A stretch of 64,000 nucleotides of DNA, taken from positions 1 through 64,000 of the forward strand of contig NZ_FUYE01000013.1 of the NCBI RefSeq assembly GCF_900167535.1. The letters run 5' to 3'. The translations under genes were made by a program, and so were the position numbers. Positions 50,446 to 59,918 of the stretch are shown here, in pieces. The DNA comes from Prosthecobacter debontii (lineage in GTDB: Bacteria > Verrucomicrobiota > Verrucomicrobiia > Verrucomicrobiales > Verrucomicrobiaceae). A model generated the notes under the pieces. It worked only from the letters and a program-made list of their open reading frames with translations, was not told the origin of the DNA and ran no database searches. How positions within the stretch are numbered: position 1 is the first letter of the stretch; each line of letters opens with the position of its first letter.

Positions 50446-51558
50446 TCAGACGATCACCTTACCGTCCTGTTTTTTGACCAGACGATGCAGCACGCCGCCG
50501 TTGAGGGCGTGATGGGAAATCGTCAGGGAATGGGGCTCGATCTGAATGTGGGTGAAGCCATTGAGGTGATCGCCATAAGGCATCTTGCGCTCTTTATTGG
50601 TCAGTTCACGCACGCGGGCACCGCCGCCACCGGAGAGGATGAAGGAGGTGAAGAGGCCTTCCAACTCCAGGTGCTGCATGTCGTGGTCATGGCCGCAGAG
50701 GTAGGCGTGGACTTTGTGCTCCTGGAAGAGTTTTCCCCATTCTTCAATCAGGGGCTTGGTGTCGCGGTGGATGCCGTTGGAATACAGCGGATGGTGGCCG
50801 ACGACGACGGTGAAGGGGGCGCGAGGTTTGGCCAATTCCGCTTTAAGCCACTCGTTTTGCTTGGCGTGCTCCTTCTCGCTCATGTGGCTTTGGATCTTGC
50901 CCGTTTTCTTATGCTTGGTGCCGCTGATGACGGGGAAGTTGGTATCCACGGCGAGGAAGGTGACGAGGGGTTCCGGGCTGCCGAGATCGACGCGATACCA
51001 TTTCTCCGGCATGTGCCAGCGCACGCCTTCTTTCTTGGCATAGGCGAGCTGCACCTTCTCCCCGCCGATGTTGTCGTGGTAGTCGTGATTGCCCAGCACG
51101 GCCCATTGGGGACCGGGGAAGATGCTGCGGGGATACATCTCTTCGATGTCGGTCTGCCAGCGCTTGGATTTGACGCTGAAGGCATCTTTGGAGCTTTCCT
51201 TGTAGTAGCTGTCTTTCGGCTTGGCTTTGGGGCCGTCCTTTTGCTTCTCCAATTCTTTAGCCTCCTTCCACGCTTTTTCCGCACGGTCCTTGGCGGCGCG
51301 CTCGATGGTGGAGCCGTAGATGTTGTCGCCCAGCATCCAGAGACCGGCGGGTTGGATCTTTTTGCTCACGACAAACTCCCGCATGGCTTTCGCCACGGCT
51401 TTTTGATCCGAGCCTCCCGTGCCGAAGTCGCCGATGGCGAGCAGGTGAATGGCCTTACTGGCGACCTTGGCCTCGGCCTCGGACTGGAGATTGAGCGACA
51501 AGGCTGCGCTGGAGCAGAAAAGGGTCTTGAGGGCGCGTCGGCGATTCATTGAGTCCAT
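50446..51558 (-). CDS. Exported calcineurin-like metallophosphatase (purple-acid-phosphatase type)
   Basis: The 370-aa enzyme carries the metallophosphoesterase motifs in order: GDFGTGG, MLGDNIYG, VLGNHDYHDN, VVGHHPLYSNG and CGHDHDMQHLE, which bind the dinuclear metal centre. An N-terminal leader (MDSMNRRRALKTLFCSSAALSLN) with a twin-arginine look suggests Tat export. A Lys/Glu-rich insert (KAWKEAKELEKQKDGPKAK) near residues 100-125 is unusual. ATG 51558 or 51549 is chosen; the longer frame to 51813 is implausible. Confidence 0.88.
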   Translation of the reverse strand: MDSMNRRRALKTLFCSSAALSLNLQSEAEAKVASKAIHLLAIGDFGTGGSDQKAVAKAMREFVVSKKIQPAGLWMLGDNIYGSTIERAAKDRAEKAWKEAKELEKQKDGPKAKPKDSYYKESSKDAFSVKSKRWQTDIEEMYPRSIFPGPQWAVLGNHDYHDNIGGEKVQLAYAKKEGVRWHMPEKWYRVDLGSPEPLVTFLAVDTNFPVISGTKHKKTGKIQSHMSEKEHAKQNEWLKAELAKPRAPFTVVVGHHPLYSNGIHRDTKPLIEEWGKLFQEHKVHAYLCGHDHDMQHLELEGLFTSFILSGGGGARVRELTNKERKMPYGDHLNGFTHIQIEPHSLTISHHALNGGVLHRLVKKQDGKVIV

Positions 51559-51678
51559 GGAGGAGAAAAAAACGTAGGCTAAGAAGATGTCTTTCGGGCG
51601 GCTGCCCCGTGAGGAAGCATTGGACACAGACGCTCTCGTGCAGCATGTTGATTCTTCTCTTTCACGCTGTTTTTTCTG

Positions 51679-52290
51679 ATGCCCCCCATCCCCCTTCGCG
51701 CGCTCAGTTTTTGTTTCGTGGCCCTTGCCTTGGCTTCCTGCGTTTCCACCACTGGGCCCCGCGGCGGACAGACCCAGTATCTGGAGGCGTTTGATCCGAA
51801 CAGCGTCCCTCACTCAGCTCTCTACAATCAGGACATGGATTCCTATTGGGATGGTGATGGCATGGTCGGCGCTCCGAGCATCGTCATCGATATCAGTGAT
51901 CAGAAGGCTTATTTCTACAAAGGCAACTCCTTGGCAGGGGTGTCCGCCCTTTCGACCGGGGACGAAAAGCATCCCACCACTCAGGGGCGGTTTAAAATCA
52001 CCGAAAAGGATCAGTGGCATAAATCGAACCTCTATGGGGACTTCGTGGACGGCGCTGGCAATGTGGTGGTGGCGAATATTGATGTGACCAAAGACAAGGC
52101 ACCTCCGGGAACTCGTTTTGAGGGGTCTAAAATGCATCACTTCATGCGTTTCGTGGGCGGTATCGGGATGCATGAAGGGTTCCTGCCCGGGTATCCTGCT
52201 TCACACGGTTGTGTGCGTATGCCAGGGCACATGGCGGCCATTTTCTACAATAATGTGGAGAAGGGGACCCCGGTGACTGTCCGCCCTTGA
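51679..52290 (+). CDS. L,D-transpeptidase (YkuD) lipoprotein
   Basis: The 203-aa protein has a lipobox LASC with Cys at residue 21, so it is a lipoprotein. A YkuD catalytic domain follows with VIDISDQKAYFYKG and the active-site motif SHGCVRMP (Cys near 178). L,D-transpeptidases form 3-3 peptidoglycan cross-links or attach proteins to the wall. It is divergent from the metallophosphatase gene. Confidence 0.92.
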   Translation: MPPIPLRALSFCFVALALASCVSTTGPRGGQTQYLEAFDPNSVPHSALYNQDMDSYWDGDGMVGAPSIVIDISDQKAYFYKGNSLAGVSALSTGDEKHPTTQGRFKITEKDQWHKSNLYGDFVDGAGNVVVANIDVTKDKAPPGTRFEGSKMHHFMRFVGGIGMHEGFLPGYPASHGCVRMPGHMAAIFYNNVEKGTPVTVRP

Positions 52291-52324
52291 GCCTGATCCT
52301 CTGATCCTTTCGACTCTCTCCCGT

Positions 52325-52678
52325 ATGCCGTCTGCTCCATCAGATCTGCCTTTGGAAGTCAGTGTGGATGAGGTCAGTTATCTGCTGGACAGGCCCGGTG
52401 CACCGAAGCCTCGCCTTGTGGATTGTCGGGAGCTGGATGAATGGCAGATCTGCCATCTGAGCGGTGCGCAGTTGGTGCCGCTGTCGCAATTTGGTGAATT
52501 GGCCCCTCAGCGTTTCAGTCAGCCGGCTGAGCACGTCATCATTTACTGCCATCATGGCATGCGCAGCCTGCGGGCGGCGGAGTGGCTGCGTCAGCGTGGA
52601 TTCACGCAGGTGCAGTCGATGCGAGGTGGGATCGATGCATGGGCGGAACTTGTCGAACCGGAAATGCCGCGTTATTGA
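52325..52678 (+). CDS. Single-domain rhodanese-like sulfurtransferase
   Basis: The 117-aa rhodanese has LVDCRELDEWQICHLSGA at the N-terminal side and the active-site loop CHHGMRS with catalytic Cys near 75. Such small rhodaneses carry persulfide sulfur for various pathways. It lies 34 bp after the transpeptidase gene and may be co-transcribed with it. Confidence 0.9.
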   Translation: MPSAPSDLPLEVSVDEVSYLLDRPGAPKPRLVDCRELDEWQICHLSGAQLVPLSQFGELAPQRFSQPAEHVIIYCHHGMRSLRAAEWLRQRGFTQVQSMRGGIDAWAELVEPEMPRY

Positions 52679-52708
52679 GGTGGTCACGAACCCCTCAAGA
52701 CTGACATT

Positions 52709-53287
52709 TTGAAACACGATCTTCCTTCCACCGCAGTTGGCTTCAAAGAATGGGCCTACGTCTGTGAATCCCTCGTGCAGGGAGTGCAGAGTTTGATTCT
52801 CCGCAAAGGCGGCATTCATGAAGGGCGGGGGGGCTTTGAGTGGAAACACCGCCAGTTCTTTCTGTTTCCCACTTGGTTTCATACTCAGGGAGAGCGCCTC
52901 ACCTGGGTGCCTGAGAATGCCGAGAGCTTTCCCCCCGAAGACGAGCGCACGAGTGTGGAGATCGATGGCTTTGCGACCCTGGAGCAGGTGTGGAAGGTGA
53001 CGGACTGGAGCCAGATGGAAGAGATCGCCCCGCTGCATGTTTGGAAGGAAGAGATCGTCAAAGAGCGCTTTGTGTATGACGAAGAAAGCTGTCTGCATGT
53101 GGCGCTGGTGCGTGCTTATAAGCTGCCTGAGCGCTGGAGCTTTCCTTACTCGAAGAGTTACGGAGGCTGCCGCTCCTGGGTGAATCTGCCGGAGCAGGGG
53201 CTGAGCCTGCTGGAAAAGGCAGTGCCTGCGATGCCGGATGCCGAGTGGGACGCCGTGGCCCGTCAGTTGCGAGACCTGCTCAACTGA
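52709..53287 (+). CDS. DUF1802 family protein
   Basis: The 192-aa protein matches DUF1802: AVGFKEWAYVCESLVQGVQS with LILRKGGIHEGRGGFEWKH and FFLFPTWFHTQ. Function is unknown. The start is TTG at 52709; no in-frame ATG lies at a sensible distance. It is 30 bp after the rhodanese gene. Confidence 0.85.
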   Translation: MKHDLPSTAVGFKEWAYVCESLVQGVQSLILRKGGIHEGRGGFEWKHRQFFLFPTWFHTQGERLTWVPENAESFPPEDERTSVEIDGFATLEQVWKVTDWSQMEEIAPLHVWKEEIVKERFVYDEESCLHVALVRAYKLPERWSFPYSKSYGGCRSWVNLPEQGLSLLEKAVPAMPDAEWDAVARQLRDLLN

Positions 53288-53358
53288 CAAACTGGCTGAG
53301 GCCAAGCGTTAGGGCCGCATGGCTTCAGTGTCTCTGCCCTCGTTACTCGCGGGGTTGA

Positions 53359-54618
53359 TCAAGCGGCGAGTTCTTCCCGTTGCCGCCACCGCTCTTCATG
53401 TTGGGTGGCGCGTTGAAAAAAATCGTCGGCCTCCTGAGTGTTTTGGTTTGGGTCGAGCGGGAGCCGCATCGTTAGCTCCAGCCCTTGAGGTTCCAAGCGC
53501 TTGGCTTCGATGCTGCCGCCGTGGAGATGCAGCGTGACGTAGCAGGCCATCATATTGACGCCGAAGTCATCGGGCTTGCGGCTGCGGGTGAAAAACGGAT
53601 CGAAGAGATTGGCAGCTCGATCCTGAGCGCCCCAGGCCCCATTGTCGGTGAGGACCATCACGGCCTGTTCTTGTCCGGTCGCATCTCTCTGCATGGTGGC
53701 CCGGATACGCACATAATCGCCCGGGTGCAGATGGGTGATCTCCTCGATCAAAAGCAGGCGCCAGAGTTGGCGGAAGCGATCACCATGCACCAGCAACGCT
53801 GGCAGGGTCGGCGAGACATTGTATTCCACGCGAATGTTTCTCTCCTGGAAGTGGGCGAGATAGGCGCTGATGCTCTCCTCCAGTAAAGTGCCCAGATGGA
53901 TGCTATCTTTCCGTTCCAGCTTCCGGGAATGCGAAGCGTGGGCCAAATGATTCAACAGGGTCTGAATGCGCTCGATCTGGGCTTGGGCCTGATGTTGCGT
54001 TTCGACCCAAAAGTTGGCATCCCGAGGCGGTCGTCCTTCGATCTCCTCCATGAGTTTCATGGGCGCGAGGTCGATGAAGGCACGCACCACGGTGAGAGCG
54101 TTACGCAGGTGATGATTCAGCCCTTCCGCCATGATCCCCATGCCTGCCACGCGGTCGGCCATGAGGGTGCTGCGGATGTTTTCGGCATTCTCCGTGAGCA
54201 GGGTTTCACGCTCCATCAGCGTGGCGTAGTATTCCATGCCCTGTCGGAGGACTGATGCCAGTTGCTCAGGATCCAGCGGCTTATGAAGATAGCGATAGGC
54301 GCGGCCTTCATTCACGGCTTTCACTGCGGTCTGATAGTCTGTGAAGGCCGTGACTAAGATGCGCACCAGATTGGGATGCAGACGGCGTGCACGGTCCATC
54401 AATTCCACACCGCTTTCCCCCGGCATGCGCTGATCCGTGAGTAAGATGCCGATTTGATGGCCATACGCTTCCAGAATGCGATAGCCTTCCGCCGCATTGG
54501 TGGCCGTGTGGATGATGAATTCATCCTCGAACATCTGACGGAAGTAGTGGAGGGCTTTCTCCTCATCGTCCACGTAGAGCACGTGGTATTTAGGGGGTGA
54601 CGTGGGGGGCGCATTCAT
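53359..54618 (-). CDS. Receiver-histidine-kinase hybrid, PhcR/PhcQ-like
   Basis: The 419-aa protein begins with a receiver domain (VLYVDDEEKALHYF; acidic pair 17-18, phospho-acceptor Asp62 in LLTDQRMPGESG, switch Lys in YLHKPLD). A kinase-like region follows, with HHLRN near 169 and a degenerate C-terminal ATPase (VLTDNGAWG...FDPFF). A receiver with a kinase-like C-terminus is the architecture of Ralstonia PhcR. It overlaps the upstream kinase by 4 bp, so the two are translationally coupled and probably form a phosphorelay. Confidence 0.85.
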   Translation of the reverse strand: MNAPPTSPPKYHVLYVDDEEKALHYFRQMFEDEFIIHTATNAAEGYRILEAYGHQIGILLTDQRMPGESGVELMDRARRLHPNLVRILVTAFTDYQTAVKAVNEGRAYRYLHKPLDPEQLASVLRQGMEYYATLMERETLLTENAENIRSTLMADRVAGMGIMAEGLNHHLRNALTVVRAFIDLAPMKLMEEIEGRPPRDANFWVETQHQAQAQIERIQTLLNHLAHASHSRKLERKDSIHLGTLLEESISAYLAHFQERNIRVEYNVSPTLPALLVHGDRFRQLWRLLLIEEITHLHPGDYVRIRATMQRDATGQEQAVMVLTDNGAWGAQDRAANLFDPFFTRSRKPDDFGVNMMACYVTLHLHGGSIEAKRLEPQGLELTMRLPLDPNQNTQEADDFFQRATQHEERWRQREELAA

Positions 54619-56102
54619 ACGGCAGCAGGGGCGGCAGCGGGTTTGAAGCGAAGGGTAAACTCAGTGAACATGCCAGCGCGGCTGGCGGCGGTGATCGTCC
54701 CACCCATCCCCTGCATCATGCGGTAGCAGAGGCTTAAGCCGAGGCCCATGCCCTGGCCGACTTCCTTGGTGGTGAAGAATGGGTCAAAGATACGTTGGAG
54801 ATGGTCTTCCGGGATGCCCGAGCCATTGTCGCGGATGCTGAGCAGGAGGTCATCCCCATCCCGTGTCGCCCGCAGCGTGATCTCCGGAGACTCCTGGCCT
54901 TCCATGGCATCCAGGCTGTTTTGCAGCAGATTCAAGAGGATCTGGATGATGTGATTTTCATCTCCCAGCGCCACAAAATCATCGGGAATGTCGGCCTGTA
55001 AAATCGCCCCTGCATCGCCCACTTGTTTGGCCATCAGACGGGAGGCCTTGGCCTGGGCGAGGTTCAGACTCACCGGGCAGGCCCCCTTATTCTCAGGATG
55101 GGCAAAGGTGCGCAGATCCGCCACGATGGAAGCCACCCGATCCACACCCTCGCTGATGTCATGGAGAATTTCGGTCATGGAATCGACCGTCTCATCGGGA
55201 AGCCCCCGAGTTTTCTTCTTTAAGACGTAGAGGGCGGATTTGACGAAGTTCAGCGGATTGTTGATCTCGTGAACGATGCCTGCGCTCAGGCGGCCGATGG
55301 AGGCCAGCTTTTCACTTTGATTGAGCTGCGCCTCGGTTTCACGCAGGCGTTGCAGGGTGCTGGAGAGTTCTTCGTTACGCCGGGTCAGTTCCTCGCGCTG
55401 AGCTTCTACCTTGCATCGGTTGACAAACTCACGCAGACGGATCGCATGATGCTGGCGGCTGCCGCAGTAGAGGATGACGCAGGTCAGCAGGATGAAGAGG
55501 GTGTTGTTGATGAACAGACCGATGGATCGGAGGTCGCCGTCAAACTTCAAGTTAGGCACTGTGGCGGCGAGATAAAAGGCCAGCACCAAGGCGACGGTGA
55601 ATCCGATCTCGCGGAAGGTCCAATGGAAGACGAAGGACGTGCCGATCAAGCACAGCATCAGCCCGGCATAGTAGCTGGAGGCCCCATCGCCACTGAAGTA
55701 GATCATCAGGCAGATGGCCAGAGCTGGCAGCAAGGGCAGAATCACTGGATACACCCGATGAAAACGGGCCGCCCAGGGCCGATCCAGCGCTAAAAGTAGG
55801 GGAATACACAACGCGGAGCAGAACACCCGGAGGAGGAGGAAATCCCAAAACTGACTGGGATAAGCCAGCCAATCCAAGATCGCGCAGAAAGGCACGAGAA
55901 CCATCACGAACCAAGCGCCGAGCTTGGCATTTCGGAGATTGTGCTCTTGAATTTCACCTTCAAATCGGGCGGACTTTTCAGCGGCAACGAGGATTTTCGG
56001 ATCCACCTGCGGTGCTGCCTGCGGGGCCACCACCACGTGACGGCTCGCTGGCGGGAAGTGCAGCGGAGCCGTGTTCGGGGGGTTACTGGCCAGGGCGATC
56101 AC
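54615..56102 (-). CDS. Six-helix membrane histidine kinase, PhcS-like
   Basis: The 495-aa kinase has about six N-terminal helices (residues about 62-215) with no large periplasmic loop, suited to sensing a hydrophobic signal. A coiled segment ([18 protein letters not shown]) leads to HisKA with His278 in [13 protein letters not shown], then a full HATPase ([45 protein letters not shown]). The start is GTG, about 13 nt after the predicted transcription start. It lies downstream of a methyltransferase gene and is coupled to a receiver-kinase. Confidence 0.9.
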   Translation of the reverse strand: MIALASNPPNTAPLHFPPASRHVVVAPQAAPQVDPKILVAAEKSARFEGEIQEHNLRNAKLGAWFVMVLVPFCAILDWLAYPSQFWDFLLLRVFCSALCIPLLLALDRPWAARFHRVYPVILPLLPALAICLMIYFSGDGASSYYAGLMLCLIGTSFVFHWTFREIGFTVALVLAFYLAATVPNLKFDGDLRSIGLFINNTLFILLTCVILYCGSRQHHAIRLREFVNRCKVEAQREELTRRNEELSSTLQRLRETEAQLNQSEKLASIGRLSAGIVHEINNPLNFVKSALYVLKKKTRGLPDETVDSMTEILHDISEGVDRVASIVADLRTFAHPENKGACPVSLNLAQAKASRLMAKQVGDAGAILQADIPDDFVALGDENHIIQILLNLLQNSLDAMEGQESPEITLRATRDGDDLLLSIRDNGSGIPEDHLQRIFDPFFTTKEVGQGMGLGLSLCYRMMQGMGGTITAASRAGMFTEFTLRFKPAAAPAAV

Positions 56103-56106
56103 GATT

Positions 56107-56128
56107 GTATAATTTATGTAAATTATAC
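56107..56128. promoter_or_regulatory. Perfect palindrome overlapping the histidine-kinase promoter
   Basis: GTATAATTTA and TAAATTATAC form a perfect 10-bp inverted repeat around TG. It covers the predicted -10 (56122-56127) and transcription start, an arrangement expected for a repressor operator. Confidence 0.6.
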
Positions 56129-56149
56129 TGAGTCGAGAAAATGTGGCAA
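56122..56149 (-). promoter_or_regulatory. Sigma-70-type promoter of the kinase-receiver pair
   Basis: On the minus strand TTGCCA (56149-56144) and a consensus TATAAT (56127-56122) are separated by 16 bp. The predicted start site near 56115 leaves only about a 13-nt leader before the GTG codon. Confidence 0.65.
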
Positions 56150-56263
56150 CCCTTTCTTTTAAGGAGGCTCAATTCGTTTTCAAACTTGATAAGAACGGGC
56201 ATTTTGCATGAAAAAGGCCTCCAAGCCGCTGCCTTTAAAAAGCCTAGCCCCCCTGCAGCGTCT

Positions 56264-57223
56264 TTAGCAGCGGATGTGTAAGAAATAGTTTACCCCTTCC
56301 GCTTCCCACTGCACTTCGGTTTGATCCGGGGCTGCGCCTGCACGTTCCGCTAGAGCGAGCAGAGTTTCCTGGCTACGATGAACGAGTTGCCAGCGCCCAA
56401 GAAGCTCCATGTAATCCCGGCTGGGATTGAAGTCGGAGAAATTTCCCACCACGACTTCGCCGCCAGGTTGGGTCACGCTCATCATGGCTTTCAGCACATG
56501 AATGAAAAGCCGATCGCTCAAGTAGTCAAAGAGACCGGCGGACCAGGTCAGGTGATAACCCCGGGTCGGCACGAAACGCAGGACATTGCGGTGGTGAAAA
56601 CGCAGGCGTTCCGTCCAGGGGGCGCAGAGACGTTGGGCGTAGGCAATGGCATGGGCATCCATGTCCACACAGTCCATTTGCAGGTTTGCCTGCGGATGGT
56701 TGAGGTAAAACTCATGCACATCCCGGCTCGGGCCGCTGGCTACGTTGAGCACCTGCAGAGGTTCTGGACCGCTGTGTTGCTCCAGATGTTTCTGAAGCAG
56801 GTCCTGGAAATAACCCTTGCGATTTCTGACGGCCACCGGCGCGGCTTGGCTATGAAAGTAGAGATCCCAGAGGCGCAGGCTGGGATCGGAATGGGTCTTG
56901 CGGGTGTAGATGTGGTCGATGATCTCAAAGTCACCGCTGTAGCCATACTTCTGCGCGAGTGCCTCCGCCTGCATGGTGCCTTGCAGATGCTTCTCCGTTA
57001 CCTCCTGAATGTAGAGTGAGACTTCCTCCTGAGACAAACTGCCCCCGCGGACCGAATCTCCCAGATGACGGATTGCTCGATTGAGCACACTGTATTCCGG
57101 AGGCTGCGGCCCTCCCCGAATGATAAAATCATGCAGCAGCTCATCAAAGGAGCGAAGCAGGTGAGACTCCCGCCGATTCAAAACTGGCGATTCATCGGTG
57201 AGGATCGAGTAAGGCGGAGGCAT
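56264..57223 (-). CDS. SAM-dependent methyltransferase, PhcB-like
   Basis: The 319-aa protein has a helical N-terminal region of about 140 residues (YGYSGDFEIIDHIYTRK, AAPVAVRNRKGYFQDLL), then a class-I methyltransferase core with motif I LNVASGPSRDVHEF (about 159-172) and the acidic CVDMDAHAIAYA strand. This layout resembles the fatty-acid methyl ester synthase PhcB of Ralstonia. The co-oriented sensor kinase and receiver-kinase strengthen the link. Product and substrate remain inference. Confidence 0.65.
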   Translation of the reverse strand: MPPPYSILTDESPVLNRRESHLLRSFDELLHDFIIRGGPQPPEYSVLNRAIRHLGDSVRGGSLSQEEVSLYIQEVTEKHLQGTMQAEALAQKYGYSGDFEIIDHIYTRKTHSDPSLRLWDLYFHSQAAPVAVRNRKGYFQDLLQKHLEQHSGPEPLQVLNVASGPSRDVHEFYLNHPQANLQMDCVDMDAHAIAYAQRLCAPWTERLRFHHRNVLRFVPTRGYHLTWSAGLFDYLSDRLFIHVLKAMMSVTQPGGEVVVGNFSDFNPSRDYMELLGRWQLVHRSQETLLALAERAGAAPDQTEVQWEAEGVNYFLHIRC

Positions 57224-57249
57224 CTCGGGAGAATTTTAAAATATCACGC

Positions 57250-57267
57250 CCGCTTATTAATAAGCGG
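57250..57267. promoter_or_regulatory. Perfect palindrome upstream of the methyltransferase gene
   Basis: CCGCTTATT and AATAAGCGG form an 18-bp perfect palindrome 27 bp before the start codon. It is a plausible operator and differs from the palindrome in front of the kinase gene. It could also act as an RNA hairpin. Confidence 0.5.
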
Positions 57268-57504
57268 AGGTATTTTGTTAAAATAAACGAGATATTAAGC
57301 ATCGCAAAAGCCGAATTGGCTGGGCACGCTAACTTTGTTTCTGAAAAATTTAATTCATTCTAGTGAATCCAGAGAATGGGCTGGTTCAAACGGGGTGGAG
57401 GCGGGTGACGCGAAAAACCTTCCATTTTTGAGGCCAAACTCATTCGTGAGGGGTTGAGAAGGCGCTCATTTGAGAGTTTGTGGGAGGGGCTCTCCCGCTT
57501 GCTT

Positions 57505-59382
57505 ATGACCTCCGTATTTCTTTTCCAGGCTGTAATCTATCTTCTGGCAGCGGTGATCTCCGTGCCAATCGCCAAACGATTCGGGCTCGGGTCCGTATTG
57601 GGCTATCTGCTGGCGGGGATCGTCATCGGCCCTTCAGCCTTGCAGCTGGTCGGGGAGGTGGAAGACGTGCAGCACTTTGCGGAGTTCGGGGTGGTCATGA
57701 TGCTTTTCGTCGTCGGATTGGAACTGCGACCGAGTTTGCTCTGGCGTCTGCGGGGGCCTATCCTAGGGACGGGGAGTGCTCAGGTGCTGGGCACCGCCAC
57801 TGTGATGGCCGGAGGCGCTCTCATGTTGGGGATGGCTTGGCCGGTGGCGGTGACGATCGGTCTGATCTTGGCCATGTCATCGACAGCCATCGTTATTCAA
57901 TCGCTAGCGGAGCGGGGTATCCTGAATACTCGGGGCGGCCAGGCCTGTTTCTCCGTGCTGCTATTTCAGGACATCGCGGTGATTCCGATCCTGGCGTTCC
58001 TGCCTTGGCTCGCAGAGGTGCATGGCCATGGGGCCCCTACAGATGTCGGACATGCCTCCGGTCATGAGTCGGCGCTGGCCCATCTGCCGCAGTGGGCGCA
58101 GACGGCGGCGACCATCGGTGTGGTGGTGGGGGTCGTCTTTGCGGCGCATTACCTGTCCCGCTATGTGTTTCGCTATGTGGCCGCTTCCAAGTTGAGGGAG
58201 ATGTTCACGGTGGTGGCGCTGCTGGTGGTCGCTGGCGTGGCGTGGCTCATGCACATGGTCGGTCTCTCACCTGCGCTGGGCACTTTCATTGCCGGTGTGG
58301 TCTTAGCCGAAAGTGAATATCGGCATCAGCTCGAAGCGGATGTGGAACCCTTCAAAGGTCTGCTGCTGGGCTTATTCTTCATTGCCGTGGGCGCTGGTTT
58401 GAACCTGGGACTGGTGATGGATCAGCCTGGAAAAATCGGCTTGCTCGTTCTCGCTTTGATGGGGGGCAAGTTTTTGGTGTTACTCATTTTAGGAGGTCTG
58501 TTTCGCCTGGGGTGGGGGGCTTCCTTCATCTTCTCGGCAGCTTTGGCTCAGGGCGGGGAGTTTTGCTTTGTCCTGTTAGGCACGGCTGGAGGTCTGGGAT
58601 TGCTCAGCCCGGACTTGAGTGAGCCCCTCAATGCCGCTGTGGCGGTCAGCATGGCTTTGACCCCGCTGCTGCTGATTGCCAATGATCGCCTCATTCAGCC
58701 CAAGTTTGCCAAGCTCACGCCACCTCGAGAGCCAGATGCTGTGGAGTCTCACGATCACCCTGTGATCTTGGCTGGCTTTGGTCGTTTCGGGCACATCATC
58801 GGGCGCTTGCTCCAGGCGAATGGCTTCGGCGTCACGGTGCTGGATAACGATCCCGACCAGGTGGAGATGCTGGGACGATTTGGTCTGAAATCCTTCTATG
58901 GGGATGCATCACGTGCCGACCTCCTGGCCGCCGCAGGGGCGGAGAAAGCGAAACTCTTTGTCTGTGCGGTGGATGATGAAGAAAAATCGATGGAGATCGT
59001 GGATCTGGTTCAGCGAGAGTTTCCGCATCTGCGGATCTTAGCCCGGGCTCTCAACCGCAATCATGCTTACCGTTTGATTGATCGGGGTGTGACTGACTTT
59101 CGCCGGGATACCTTTGCCAGTGCGCTGGATCTGAGCACCGACGCCTTGCGTGCGCTGGGGTATCGAGCCCATCGGGCGCTGCGGGCCGTGGAGATCTTCC
59201 GCTGTTATGACGAAAGCAGTGTTTTTGAACTGGCCAAGCACTTCAATGAGGATGAGGCCAGCTATATCTCTGCGGCGCGGCAGCACCTGGAGAATCTGGA
59301 GTCTGTCTTCCGTCAGGATCTGCACCGCCAGCATCTGGATGCCGAGGATGCCTGGGATAGCGCAGGGCCTAACAATGGATAG
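57505..59382 (+). CDS. CPA2 cation/proton antiporter with TrkA-N domain (KefB-like)
   Basis: The 625-aa protein has 12 or so membrane helices of the Na/H-exchanger fold (VLGYLLAGIVIGPSAL, ALGTFIAGVVLAESEYRHQLEADVEPFKGLLLGLFF). A cytoplasmic NAD-binding TrkA-N domain (VILAGFGRFGHIIGRLLQ) and a C-terminal polar region follow. The family exchanges K+ for H+ and is often gated by nucleotides or glutathione adducts. ATG 57505 gives a sensible first helix. Confidence 0.92.
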   Translation: MTSVFLFQAVIYLLAAVISVPIAKRFGLGSVLGYLLAGIVIGPSALQLVGEVEDVQHFAEFGVVMMLFVVGLELRPSLLWRLRGPILGTGSAQVLGTATVMAGGALMLGMAWPVAVTIGLILAMSSTAIVIQSLAERGILNTRGGQACFSVLLFQDIAVIPILAFLPWLAEVHGHGAPTDVGHASGHESALAHLPQWAQTAATIGVVVGVVFAAHYLSRYVFRYVAASKLREMFTVVALLVVAGVAWLMHMVGLSPALGTFIAGVVLAESEYRHQLEADVEPFKGLLLGLFFIAVGAGLNLGLVMDQPGKIGLLVLALMGGKFLVLLILGGLFRLGWGASFIFSAALAQGGEFCFVLLGTAGGLGLLSPDLSEPLNAAVAVSMALTPLLLIANDRLIQPKFAKLTPPREPDAVESHDHPVILAGFGRFGHIIGRLLQANGFGVTVLDNDPDQVEMLGRFGLKSFYGDASRADLLAAAGAEKAKLFVCAVDDEEKSMEIVDLVQREFPHLRILARALNRNHAYRLIDRGVTDFRRDTFASALDLSTDALRALGYRAHRALRAVEIFRCYDESSVFELAKHFNEDEASYISAARQHLENLESVFRQDLHRQHLDAEDAWDSAGPNNG

Positions 59383-59401
59383 TTAGCCCCCCGCTGGATT
59401 C

Positions 59402-59905
59402 TCAACTCATCGGCAGTGTGACGCCCTCATGCTCCAGGAGCCACTGCTTGCGCTCCAGCCCGCCGGCATAACCGGTGAGTGAGCCGCTGCTGCCGATGAC
59501 CCGATGGCAGGGGATGATGATGGAGAGCGGGTTTCGACCGACCGCAGCGCCGATCGCACGGACAGCGGCGGGCGTCCCGAGTCGTTCCGCGAGTTGTCCG
59601 TAGGTCCAGGTTTGGCCTGCGGGGATCTCTTGCAGTGCCTGCCAGACCTGCTGCTGAAAGGCCGTTCCGGTGACCAGATCCAGTGGCAGATCGAAGTCGA
59701 GACGTTTACCCATGAAATACTTGGCCAAGGCGTGCAGAGCAGGATCGAAACGTGTCGTATCGTCTTGGCGGAGCCACAGGTGAGCATCTTTGGGCCAATG
59801 CTTTTGGCCTTCGAGATACAAGCCAGCGAGGCCCTTCTCACTGGCCACCAGGGTGATGCCGCCAAGAGGAGAGGACGTTGTGGTATAAAAGAGGGTGGGG
59901 ATCAT
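59402..59905 (-). CDS. ogt: Methylated-DNA--protein-cysteine methyltransferase
   Basis: The 167-aa suicide repair protein transfers alkyl groups from O6-alkylguanine to its own Cys133 in the IIIPCHRVIG motif. The N-terminal domain and FQQQVWQALQEIPAGQTWTYG helix-turn-helix are typical. ATG 59905 is used; a longer frame overlaps the upstream gene. It begins 13 bp after the Ada/AlkA stop, so both repair genes likely share one transcript. Confidence 0.95.
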   Translation of the reverse strand: MIPTLFYTTTSSPLGGITLVASEKGLAGLYLEGQKHWPKDAHLWLRQDDTTRFDPALHALAKYFMGKRLDFDLPLDLVTGTAFQQQVWQALQEIPAGQTWTYGQLAERLGTPAAVRAIGAAVGRNPLSIIIPCHRVIGSSGSLTGYAGGLERKQWLLEHEGVTLPMS

Positions 59906-59918
59906 GAATGAAAATTGG

